Below the pieces are notes generated by a model. The model made no database searches, was not told where the DNA came from, and worked only from the letters and a program-made list of their open reading frames with translations. A stretch of DNA of 64,000 nt from contig NZ_BMWC01000005.1 of NCBI RefSeq assembly GCF_014651035.1, forward strand, positions 1-64,000. The letters run 5' to 3'. Numbering within the stretch: the stretch's first letter is position 1; each line of letters begins with the position of its first letter. The DNA is from Streptomyces lomondensis. GTDB lineage: Bacteria > Actinomycetota > Actinomycetes > Streptomycetales > Streptomycetaceae. The translations under genes were made by a program, and so were the position numbers. Positions 8,506 to 15,860 of this stretch are shown here, in pieces.

Positions 8506-9585
8506 TCAGTCGGGTCTCATACTCAGGCTGCCGCTTGCGGAACTCATACACCCCTCTTCATCGGTCTTTCGATATCGGCGGTGGCAATCGCATGGAAAGA
8601 ACCGTTCGCCTGGGCAACTCGACCTGGTCAGCGCGGGCGCGAGACCGAACGCCGGTACCAGGCCCGGGTCGTTGAACGCCGTGATGCGGGCGACGCGGTC
8701 CCCGAGCAGGGTCAGGACCTGGACGCCGTGTGCCTCGTACCGGCCGTCGCCCGCGCGGTGGTAGACGACGGCGGCGGGCTGGCCGTTGGCGCCGGTGGGC
8801 ACCATCCGCCACTGGTCCGGGTGGCGCAGTACCCGTCCGGCCAGGAACCCGACGACGGCCCGCCGGCCGGTGAACCAGGTCGGGGTCGGCGGCATCTCCA
8901 GCTCGACGTCGGCATGCAACAGCCTCACCATCGCGTCGGGGTCGGCCCGGGTGAACGCGTCGACGTAGCCGTCGAGGAGGGTGCGCCGGGTCTCCTCGTC
9001 CGGCTCGGCCAGTTCGTCCCAGGCCGGGCCGGCATCGGCCAGGCGGGCCCGGGCGCGGCGCAGCGCGCTGTCGACGGCCGCCGTCGTCGTGTCCAGCATC
9101 TCGGCGACCTCGGCGGTCCGGAACGCCAGGACGTCACGCAACGTCAGCACGGCCCGCTGCCGGGCGGAGAGGACCTGGAGCGCGGCGATGAAGGCGAGCC
9201 GCACTCCCGCCCTCCCGGCTACGACCGCCGCCGGGTCGTCGGCGCCGAGCAGGGCGTCGGGCGCCGGCTGGAGCCACGCCACCGACGGCTCCCGAGCGGC
9301 CACGGCCACCCGGTGGTCCTCCTCGGGCGCGCCGAGTCCCGACGGCAGGGGCCGCCGGGAGCGCGTTTCCAGCGCCGTCAGGCAGGCCATCGTGGCGATC
9401 TTGTACAGCCACCGCCGCAGCGAGGAGCGTCCTTCGAACCGGCCGAACGCCCGCCACGCTCGCAGGTAGGTCTCCTGCACCAGGTCCTCGGCGTCGTGGA
9501 TCGAGCCGAGGATCCGGTAGCAGTGCGCGAGCAGCTCCGGCCGGAACGGTTCGGTCAGAGCGGCGAACTCGGCGTCCGACGGCAT
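8506..9585 (-). CDS. ECF-type RNA polymerase sigma factor with C-terminal SnoaL-like domain
   Basis: A 359-residue sigma factor of the SigG/SigJ-like (ECF41/ECF56-style) class. Region 2 is at about residues 15-80 (DAEDLVQETYLRAWRAFGRF at 31-50). Region 4 is at about 135-185 (LSARQRAVLTLRDVLAFRTA). A SnoaL/NTF2-like domain follows (about 200-318), which in this class tunes activity in place of a separate anti-sigma factor. The ATG at 9585 is preceded by GAAAGAAG. Relatives normally end near AFGLAPAL (residue 319). Here about 40 extra residues (SCPGERFFPCDCHRRYRKTD and on) read into lower-G+C DNA, so the natural 3' end seems to have been lost at a junction near 8628. The SDR gene lies 46 bp upstream on the same strand and is probably co-transcribed. 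Confidence 0.88.
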   Translation of the reverse strand: MPSDAEFAALTEPFRPELLAHCYRILGSIHDAEDLVQETYLRAWRAFGRFEGRSSLRRWLYKIATMACLTALETRSRRPLPSGLGAPEEDHRVAVAAREPSVAWLQPAPDALLGADDPAAVVAGRAGVRLAFIAALQVLSARQRAVLTLRDVLAFRTAEVAEMLDTTTAAVDSALRRARARLADAGPAWDELAEPDEETRRTLLDGYVDAFTRADPDAMVRLLHADVELEMPPTPTWFTGRRAVVGFLAGRVLRHPDQWRMVPTGANGQPAAVVYHRAGDGRYEAHGVQVLTLLGDRVARITAFNDPGLVPAFGLAPALTRSSCPGERFFPCDCHRRYRKTDEEGCMSSASGSLSMRPD

Positions 9586-9631
9586 CGCGGCTTCTTTCGA
9601 GGGTGCGGTGGGATTCACTGTAGGCAGCCGC

Positions 9632-10375
9632 TCAGCCGATGGGGCGCAGTCCGGTACCGCCGACCCGGTACTCCGCATCGCTGCCGGGATCCTGGGCGAC
9701 GTCCAGGACGGCCTTGGCGACCTGATCCGGGGTCAGGAGCGGCTGCTCCCGGCCCACGACGAAGGTGTCCCGGCCGACGCCCTGGCGCGCGGCGTAGCCG
9801 TCGACCGCGACCGAGCCGACGCCCCCGGCCGGGGTCATGTTCGGGAGCAGCGCGTGGAACCGGATGCCGAGGCCAGCCCGCTGCGCCTCGTCGGCCGCGT
9901 ATCCGCGGATGTACCGGACGGCGGCCTTGGCGCTGGCGTATCCGCCGCTGAGCGGGGAGCCGCCCAGGGCGGCGCCGCTGGACATCGCGACGACGACACT
10001 GCCCGGCTCCAGCGGCTCCCGCAGGGCCGCCCGCACCCAGGTGAAGACGTGCCGGGTGTCGGTGTGCCAGTTGCGGCTGAAGGTCTCCCAGGTCTGCTCG
10101 TGCACGGGCGCCATGTGGGGCGTGGCCCCGGCGTTGAGGACGAGCAGGCCGGGGCGGTGTTCACGGATCACGTCCTGTGCCAGCGCTTCACCGGTGGCAT
10201 CGGCGGCGACGGGTGTGAAGCCCTCGCCGAGTGCGTCGCGTACGGCGCGCAGTTCCTCCTCGTCGCGGGAGATACCGACGACGCTGGTGCCGGCTGCGAC
10301 GAGCGCGGCGGCGATCGCGCGCCCGAAGCCGCGGCCGGCACCGGTGACGACGGCGGACTGGAAGAGATCGGACAT
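9632..10375 (-). CDS. Short-chain dehydrogenase/reductase (SDR)
   Basis: A 247-residue NAD(P)-dependent oxidoreductase of the classical SDR fold. It has TGAGRGFG (cofactor-binding TGxxxGxG), LVLNAGA (the NAG motif), the catalytic Ser in MSSGAALGG and the YxxxK pair in GGYASAKAA. The ATG at 10375 has GGAG six bases upstream; a GTG 12 bases earlier falls on that site and was rejected. Substrate specificity cannot be read. It is followed after 46 bp by the ECF sigma gene, an arrangement in which ECF sigma factors of the SnoaL class often control the adjacent oxidoreductase. Confidence 0.9.
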   Translation of the reverse strand: MSDLFQSAVVTGAGRGFGRAIAAALVAAGTSVVGISRDEEELRAVRDALGEGFTPVAADATGEALAQDVIREHRPGLLVLNAGATPHMAPVHEQTWETFSRNWHTDTRHVFTWVRAALREPLEPGSVVVAMSSGAALGGSPLSGGYASAKAAVRYIRGYAADEAQRAGLGIRFHALLPNMTPAGGVGSVAVDGYAARQGVGRDTFVVGREQPLLTPDQVAKAVLDVAQDPGSDAEYRVGGTGLRPIG

Positions 10376-10471
10376 CGGACACTCCACGGTGGTGGTCGGG
10401 TTCGGTCCGCATCAAGACCAGCCTGGAAAGGAAAACCCGTCGCCGCAGCCGGAATCAGTGAGTGATGTGCG

Positions 10472-13249
10472 TCACAGCTCGCGAGGGCGTGGTGGTGGCC
10501 ACGCCCACGGCTCGGCCAATGTTCCGTCTGTTTCGATGCCGTAGCGCAGGAATGCCTGGAATGATCCGTGCCGCGCGACCACGTACATGCCCTGGAAGGC
10601 ATCGGTGAGCTTCCCGGCGTTGATGGCCTGGTGGCGTAGCCGTTCCGCTTCCTCCGTGTCCCCGGCCGTCTCCCGTATCCGGGCCAGCCGCATCAGCACG
10701 TCGGTGACGGCGGGGTTCCCGGGTCTGACGACTTGGCGGTACAGCCGTTCGGCTTCCTCCGTGTCCCCGGCCGCCTCCCGCATCCGGGCCAGCTGCGTCA
10801 GGGCGTCGGTGGCCTCGGGGTTCCCGGGTTCGGCGATCTCGCGGTACAGCCGTTCGGCTTCCTCCGTGTCCCCGGCCGCTTCCCGCATCCGTGCCAACTC
10901 CCATTGGGCGCGGGGGGCCCTGGCCTCGGCGTTGGCGCGGTACAGCCGTTCGGCTTCCGCCGGATCACCGTCCCTCTCCCGCATGCGCGCGATCACCCAC
11001 AGGGCGCTGGTGGATCCGGCGTCGGCGGCCCGGCGGGCGAGACGTTCGGCTTCCTGCCGGTCACCGGCCCTCTCCCGCATCTGTGCCAGGAGCCCCAAGG
11101 CGTCCGGGTTTCCGTGGGCGAGCCGTTCGGCTTCCTGCCGGTCCCCGGCCTTCTCCCGCATCCGCGCCAGATCCTCGACGGCGTCGGAGAACCCGGCATC
11201 GACGCCGGCGCGGTACAGCCGTTCGGCTTCCTGCCGCTCCCCGGCCTTCTCCCGCATCCACGCCACCCTCCGCAGGACCTCGGGATCTCCCGCATCGGCG
11301 GCCTGGCGGGCGAGTCGTTCGGCCTCCTCCCGGTCCCCGGCCCGCTCCCGGATCGCTGCCAGGATCGACATGGCTACGCGGTGTCCGGCTTCGGCGGCCT
11401 CGCGGTACAGCCGTTCGGCCTCCTCCCGGTCCCCAGCCCTCACCCGCAGGTGTGCGACCTCCGGCAGAGCGTCCGCGTGTCCGACGTCGGCGGCAGCCCT
11501 GTACAGCCGTTCGGCATCCCGTAGGTCCCCGGCCGCGTGGCGCATCCGCGCGAGCATCCACAAGGCGTCGGGGTGCCCGGCGTCGGCCGCGCGGCGGGCG
11601 AGCCGTTCGGCCTCCTCCCGGTCCCCGGCTCTCTCCTGCATCCGCGCCAAGTGCGGGGGGCCCTCGGGATGCCCCAGGTCGGCGGCGGTCCGGTAGAGAA
11701 GCGCGGCGTGGCGGTACCGGAACCGGCGGTAGGCGGAGTGGGCCAGGGCGACGAGGTCCGCTGAGAGGGTGAGATGCCGAGCGGCCGCGCTCCAGAACGA
11801 GGCGGGCGGATACAGAGTCCAGCGGCTCTGGTGGCCGTGCTGCTGGAGGTAGTCGGCCAGGCGGACGACGCCGGGGAGCGCGCCCATCCCTGAGGGGCGG
11901 GGGACGTCCTGCAAGGGCCTGGCGACCTGTTTGATCAGGGTGCGGGCGCAGGCGAGGGCGGCGGTGTACCAGTCGGGGTCAGCGCCGGCGCGTGCGCGGT
12001 CGGTGAGGTAGCCCGGGGCGGCCTCGCGGAGAAAGTCCAGCGGCAGCGGCCCCGTCACGCCGAGGCGGTGGGCGTCCATGGCCGCGCTGATCAGGGCGCT
12101 GCCGTAGACGCCGTGCGGGTCGGCGGGGTGCTCGTAGTGGGTGACCAGGTCGGGTCCGGCGGCCAGGGTCTGGGTGAGCTCGGCTCCGCCGGCATCGAGG
12201 GCCGCGGACAGAGACCGGTCCCGCCCGGCCTCGCGGCAGACGGCGTCCAGGTCGTCGGCGAAGGATGCGGGAAGGTAGACGTAGTGCGCCTGGTCCAGCA
12301 GCTTCCGGGCCTGCCGGTGCGGGTCGGGCGTGCCAGGTGCGGGGACCGCGGTGAGGGTTTGGTCGTGGACGGGCCACAGGGTGGCGACCACGATGAAGGG
12401 GCCGTCGGCGTCGAGGCGGCGCAGCAGGGCAGCCGCCGCTGCCTCGCCGGAGGGACCGGTCAGGTAGTTCTGCGCCTCGTTCAGCCACAGGACGGTCCGG
12501 GGCTCCAGGGCGTCCGCGTCCAGGGCGGCCAGGAGGCTGTCGGTGTCCGTGGGGAAGAGCAGGTGGAAGTCGTCCGGGACGGTCGCGTTCAGGGCTTCGA
12601 AGGCCGTGCGGGTCTTGCCGGTGCAGGACTCCCCCCGGACCACCACCAGCAGCGGGGTCGCGTCTTCGGCCACGCCGGCGGACAGTTGCCGGCGGAGCCG
12701 ATCGTCGTGAGGGCGGGACACGTAGGCGGGCAGGACGAACCCGGCGCCGTCCGGGTCCACGGGATCTCCGGGAATGGCCGGGTGCACCCCGAGCCGCTGT
12801 GCCGTCCAGGACCGGACGGGGCGGGGACAGTCAGCCAGTGCTGCCTGGCGCTTCGCCCGTTCCTCAGCTGTGAGGGCCTGGTACGCCTGCTGCCGTTGTA
12901 CGGATTCCCGCTTCGCCTCGGTACGGCGCCGCTGCTCCGTACCCCACATGTCCTGCCAGCGGCCTTCGTCCAGCAGGTCGGCGACGCTCTCGCCGGAGGC
13001 ATCGTCCGCGCGCCTTCGCAGAAGGCCCTCCGCGGCGGCCGCAGCCCGGATATGAGCCAGGACGGTCAGCAGTTGCTGCGGCTGCTGCGGGAATCGCTCC
13101 CCCCGCAGCCACGCCCCGACGGTGTCCCGGGACACCGACGGCCGCACCACCTTGGACAGGGCATAGTCCGACGGCCGCCCACCCAGACGGCTCCGCTTGA
13201 GGACTCCCACCCGCCGCAGATTCTCGAAGAAGTCCGGCGTCCTGCCCAT
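10472..13249 (-). CDS. HTH - P-loop NTPase - Sel1/TPR-like repeat protein
   Basis: A 925-residue multidomain protein. Residues about 1-75 look like an XRE-type DNA-binding or partner-binding helical domain (VSRDTVGAWLRGERFPQQPQ). A charged helical linker follows (about 100-140, rich in R/E/Q). A NTPase core comes next, with Walker A GESCTGKT (206-213) and a Walker-B-like TVLWLNEA (252-259) with Glu but no second acidic residue. An alpha-helical stretch leads to eleven tandem repeats of about 32 residues (518-871), then a short tail. The architecture recalls STAND-type signalling ATPases, in which the repeat array senses a ligand and the NTPase switches the effector; that role is inferred. It is divergent from the small membrane protein at 13447 and has no obvious operon partner, so the HTH may be the output domain. 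Confidence 0.85.
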   Translation of the reverse strand: MGRTPDFFENLRRVGVLKRSRLGGRPSDYALSKVVRPSVSRDTVGAWLRGERFPQQPQQLLTVLAHIRAAAAAEGLLRRRADDASGESVADLLDEGRWQDMWGTEQRRRTEAKRESVQRQQAYQALTAEERAKRQAALADCPRPVRSWTAQRLGVHPAIPGDPVDPDGAGFVLPAYVSRPHDDRLRRQLSAGVAEDATPLLVVVRGESCTGKTRTAFEALNATVPDDFHLLFPTDTDSLLAALDADALEPRTVLWLNEAQNYLTGPSGEAAAAALLRRLDADGPFIVVATLWPVHDQTLTAVPAPGTPDPHRQARKLLDQAHYVYLPASFADDLDAVCREAGRDRSLSAALDAGGAELTQTLAAGPDLVTHYEHPADPHGVYGSALISAAMDAHRLGVTGPLPLDFLREAAPGYLTDRARAGADPDWYTAALACARTLIKQVARPLQDVPRPSGMGALPGVVRLADYLQQHGHQSRWTLYPPASFWSAAARHLTLSADLVALAHSAYRRFRYRHAALLYRTAADLGHPEGPPHLARMQERAGDREEAERLARRAADAGHPDALWMLARMRHAAGDLRDAERLYRAAADVGHADALPEVAHLRVRAGDREEAERLYREAAEAGHRVAMSILAAIRERAGDREEAERLARQAADAGDPEVLRRVAWMREKAGERQEAERLYRAGVDAGFSDAVEDLARMREKAGDRQEAERLAHGNPDALGLLAQMRERAGDRQEAERLARRAADAGSTSALWVIARMRERDGDPAEAERLYRANAEARAPRAQWELARMREAAGDTEEAERLYREIAEPGNPEATDALTQLARMREAAGDTEEAERLYRQVVRPGNPAVTDVLMRLARIRETAGDTEEAERLRHQAINAGKLTDAFQGMYVVARHGSFQAFLRYGIETDGTLAEPWAWPPPRPREL
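10639..11698 (-). repeat. In-gene tandem array of about eleven 96-bp units
   Basis: Within the NTPase gene the codons for the LARxAADAGHPDAL / ARMRERAGDREEAER unit recur every 96 bp. The GAxGRxEAER part is nearly invariant in DNA (CGTTCGGCTTCCTC on the plus strand). One unit (about 11,085-11,130) is shortened, reading LAHGNPDALGLLAQMRERAG, an in-frame loss of several residues. The two last units are 35 rather than 32 residues. The similarity between units is high enough for recombination to change copy number. Confidence 0.85.
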
Positions 13250-13446
13250 CCCCGTCCCGCGCCTCCCGTCCGATGTCCGGAACGGACATCGCCGGACGCC
13301 AACAGGCTAGGCGCCTCACCGGAAGCCCGGCGGGCCATCCGTCCAATTCCACCGCGTACAGCGGCAGGACACGCCACCGGACAGGCAGCGTCCCTCCCCG
13401 GCCGGCCCCCGCACAGGGGGGCCACTCATCCAGAGGAGACACCGCG

Positions 13447-13629
13447 ATGTCCACGCTCCAGGTGCTGACACTGCTTCTGGCGCTGTCCATGGCCCTGCAC
13501 ATCGGCTGCGCCGCCGCCTTCACCGCCTGGCGCGGGGGCACCCGCCCTGCCCTGGCCCTCCTGATCGGCGGCAGCGCCGCCGGCACCGCCTGCGCCCTGT
13601 ATCTGGCGGGGGTCAGCGCGTACAACTAG
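13447..13629 (+). CDS. Small two-helix membrane protein
   Basis: A 60-residue protein with GAGGAG upstream of its ATG. It has two hydrophobic segments (VLTLLLALSMALHIGCAAAF and ALALLIGGSAAGTACALYLA) joined by the short polar loop TAWRGGTRP, then the C-terminal GVSAYN. It is probably a small inner-membrane protein of unknown role; similar short proteins are common in Streptomyces. Its TAG stop is made from the CTAG that borders the MITE, so the original C-terminus may have been altered by the insertion. Confidence 0.7.
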   Translation: MSTLQVLTLLLALSMALHIGCAAAFTAWRGGTRPALALLIGGSAAGTACALYLAGVSAYN

Positions 13630-13815
13630 GGCCTGTCGTTTGGATCAGGTCGCAGGGAAGTGACGGTACTTTTCAGCGCCGGTGAGCGGGGTCTGGTGCG
13701 TGCAGCTGCAAGGCGGAGGAGGGCGTCGACGCGGAGCGTCGGCAACCGACGACAACGCGGCAGATGCGCGTGCCAGACCCCGCGTCTGCGGCGTGATCCA
13801 AACGACAGGCCCTAG
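13626..13815. mobile_element. 190-bp MITE-like element, copy 1
   Basis: The element is bounded by CTAG on both sides (13626-13629 and 13812-13815). It has perfect inverted ends GGCCTGTCGTTTGGATCA (from 13630) and TGATCCAAACGACAGGCC (to 13811). A subterminal inverted repeat lies inside: GCGGGGTCTGG (13686-13696) and CCAGACCCCGC (13773-13783). There is no transposase. Copy 2 at 48355-48544 has the same length and differs at only three positions that I can see (all within 13671-13686). The flanking CTAG could be a 4-bp target duplication; IS5-subgroup elements are known to duplicate YTAR. The parent element is not in the window. Confidence 0.85.
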
Positions 13816-13843
13816 CTGAAACGCGCCCTGCTATGGTGCCCCG

Positions 13844-14278
13844 ATGTCTTCGGTCAAGCAGGTCCAAGTCACCTTCGACTGCGCGGAACCCGAGCGCCTC
13901 GCTCGTTTCTGGTGCGAGGTGTTGGGGTACGTCGCGCCGTCACCGCCGGAGGGGTTCGCCACTTGGGACGATTTCAATCGCTCGCTGCCGCCTGAGGAGC
14001 GGGACGCGTGGTTCGCCTGCAGTGATCCCTCAGGTGTGGGCCCGCGGCTGTTCTTCCAGCGCGTTCCCGAAGGGAAGGTCGTCAAGAACCGGGTGCATCT
14101 CGACGTGCGGGCCGGCACCGGGCTCGTGGGTGACGAGCGCCTCGCCACCCTCGAGGCCGAATGCGCACGGCTGGTCGCGCTCGGCGCGGTACACCTGCGC
14201 ACGATGCTTGCCGATGAGGAGAACGAGTCGTGCATCGTGATGCAGGACATCGAGGGCAACGAGTTCTGCCTCGATTGA
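13844..14278 (+). CDS. VOC-superfamily (glyoxalase/bleomycin-resistance-like) protein
   Basis: A 144-residue single-module protein: VQVTFDCAEPERLARFWCEV begins the first beta-alpha-beta unit, and VHLDVRAG and MQDIEGNEFCLD mark the second, with the metal-ligand-type His and Glu positions. Such proteins are metal-dependent lyases, dioxygenases or antibiotic-binding proteins; this Glyoxalase_6-like subgroup has no fixed substrate. It starts 28 bp after the MITE, so its promoter may overlap or lie in that element. It has no same-strand partner. Confidence 0.85.
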   Translation: MSSVKQVQVTFDCAEPERLARFWCEVLGYVAPSPPEGFATWDDFNRSLPPEERDAWFACSDPSGVGPRLFFQRVPEGKVVKNRVHLDVRAGTGLVGDERLATLEAECARLVALGAVHLRTMLADEENESCIVMQDIEGNEFCLD

Positions 14279-14327
14279 GCAGCCTCCGAGACGGCGAGGC
14301 GCCAGGCGGGTTCGCGCTGGAGGTCGG

Positions 14328-14756
14328 CTAGTTCGTGTAGCGACTCACCGTCTCCGGATGGATGACCAGGCGGACCTGTTCCGTCGCCAGCATTCCGGCG
14401 AGGTCGTCCGCGCGGGCCGGGTCGTCGAGGTCCCAGTAGCGAGCGGCCAGGCGGGCGCACAGGTCGTGTGCCCCGTCGGGTTCCACCGTGGTGCGGCCGG
14501 CGACCGACACCCAGCGCTCGCGTTCACCCACGGGGGCGGCGACGACGATCGAGGCGCGGGGGTCGCGGCGCAGCCGCCGCACTTTGAGCGAGTCCGGGGC
14601 CGTGAACAGTTGGATCGTGCCCTCGGCAGTCGCCTCGAACCACACCGGCCGGGGCTGCGGCGGGAGCGGCCCGGCGGCCACGGACAGGAACCCGTGCAGG
14701 GGGCGACGGAGGAACTCGAGGTCCTGGGGGGTCAGTGAACCGGCGTCGGTGCTCAT
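14328..14756 (-). CDS. Pyridoxamine-5'-phosphate-oxidase-like flavin/F420-binding protein
   Basis: A 142-residue protein of the PPOX split-barrel fold: LRRPLHGFLSVAAGPLPPQP, then PVWFEATAEGTIQLFTAPDS, LRRDPRASIVVAAPV and WVSVAGRTTVEPDG. The pattern of a short helix, PVWF strand, then RDPR and V-x-G-x-T matches actinobacterial F420- or FMN-binding reductases (DUF-type PPOX), which reduce or bind small planar molecules. The ATG at 14756 gives this normal N-terminus. The divergent AraC-type gene begins 98 bp away and is a likely regulator; PPOX-like genes are frequently paired with such regulators. Confidence 0.85.
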   Translation of the reverse strand: MSTDAGSLTPQDLEFLRRPLHGFLSVAAGPLPPQPRPVWFEATAEGTIQLFTAPDSLKVRRLRRDPRASIVVAAPVGERERWVSVAGRTTVEPDGAHDLCARLAARYWDLDDPARADDLAGMLATEQVRLVIHPETVSRYTN

Positions 14757-14854
14757 GACGCCGATTGAACACGGCCGACCCGGACGAACCCATAGGCAGA
14801 AAGCCGGATTGCCTGTCTGTTCGTCCAACTGTCCCTTCGTCTAACCTCCTTGTG

Positions 14855-15808
14855 GTGGACGCGTTCAGTGACCTGATCCGTGGGGTGCGAGCCCACGGCT
14901 CGTTGTTCGGCAGCTCGACCCTGTCCCCGCCCTGGGCACTGCACTTCGTGGACGGCGCGCCGCTGACCCTGTGCACCGTCCTGACCGGGGCGGGCTGGAT
15001 CGTGCCGGAGCACCGTCCGCCCGAGCCGCTGCGCGCCCGCGAGACGATCGTCGTGCGCGGCCCCGCGACGTTCACCTTCGTCGACGAGGTCGGCACCCGG
15101 GCCGAACCGATCGCGTGCGGCGAGCACTGCGCGACGCCCGAGCAGGGCGGGACACGGCACCGGCTCGGCTGGACCGACCACGGCGGTGACACAGGTGACG
15201 GCGCCGCTACGACCCTGATCGTCGGCGCCTATCCCGTGCGCGGTGAGATCAGCCGCCGGCTGCTGGACGCGCTGCCCGTCGTGCTGCGCGTGGACGCCGG
15301 GGGAACGGCCGACGCCGTGCTGGACCACCTCGCCGCCGAGGTCGCCGTCGACACCCCGGGCCAGCAAGTCGTCCTCGACCGGCTGCTGGACTGGATGCTG
15401 GTCTGCGCGCTGCGCGAGTGGTTCGACCGGCCCGGCGGCGAGCCCCCGGCCTGGTGGGCCGCCCAGCGGGACCCCGTGGTCGGTGACGCGCTGCGCCTGC
15501 TGCACGCCGAGCCGGCGGCGCCCTGGACGGTCGCCGCGCTGGCCGAGCGCACCGGGGTGTCGCGTTCCACGCTGGCCAAGCGGTTCGCCGACCTGGTCGG
15601 CGAACCGCCGCTGACCTACCTCACCCGCTGGCGCATGACGCTCGCGGCGGACCTCCTGGTCGAGCGGGAAACCGCAACCGTCGCGGACATCGCCCGCACC
15701 GTGGGTTACGCCGACCCGTTCGGTTTCAGCGCCGCGTTCAAACGGGTCCGAGGCGTCAACCCGAGCGAGTTCCGGCGCACCGCGACCGCTGCCTCCCCGG
15801 TCGCTTAG
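14855..15808 (+). CDS. AraC-family transcriptional regulator (cupin_6 type)
   Basis: A 317-residue regulator. The N-terminal two-thirds is an AraC-binding cupin (VDAFSDLIRGVRAHGSLFGS, FVDGAPLTLCTVLTGAGWIV). The C-terminal about 100 residues carry two helix-turn-helix motifs (AALAERTGVSRSTLAKRFAD and TVADIARTVGYADPFGFSAA, then FKRVRGVNPSEFRR). The GTG at 14855 gives the usual N-terminus of this subgroup; a GTG one codon earlier is equally possible, and no ribosome-binding site is clear, so the transcript may be leaderless. It is divergent from the PPOX-like gene, which it probably controls. Confidence 0.88.
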   Translation: MDAFSDLIRGVRAHGSLFGSSTLSPPWALHFVDGAPLTLCTVLTGAGWIVPEHRPPEPLRARETIVVRGPATFTFVDEVGTRAEPIACGEHCATPEQGGTRHRLGWTDHGGDTGDGAATTLIVGAYPVRGEISRRLLDALPVVLRVDAGGTADAVLDHLAAEVAVDTPGQQVVLDRLLDWMLVCALREWFDRPGGEPPAWWAAQRDPVVGDALRLLHAEPAAPWTVAALAERTGVSRSTLAKRFADLVGEPPLTYLTRWRMTLAADLLVERETATVADIARTVGYADPFGFSAAFKRVRGVNPSEFRRTATAASPVA

Positions 15809-15815
15809 GGACCAG

Positions 15816-15841
15816 GGGCCACTCCCGACTGTGGGTGGCCC
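15816..15841. terminator. Inverted repeat between convergent genes
   Basis: GGGCCACTCCC and GTGGGTGGCCC flank a 4-base loop (GACT), forming an imperfect G+C stem just after the AraC stop and 20 bp before the convergent gene's stop. It is placed as a bidirectional terminator; there is no T-tract, as usual in actinomycetes. Confidence 0.6.
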
Positions 15842-15860
15842 GCGGGCCCGGGCCGGGTGT

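Noticed and set aside
10639..11698. Tandem 96-bp repeats as a CRISPR array
   Set aside because: The repeats are in frame within one long coding sequence, have no unique spacers and encode a Sel1/TPR-like unit.
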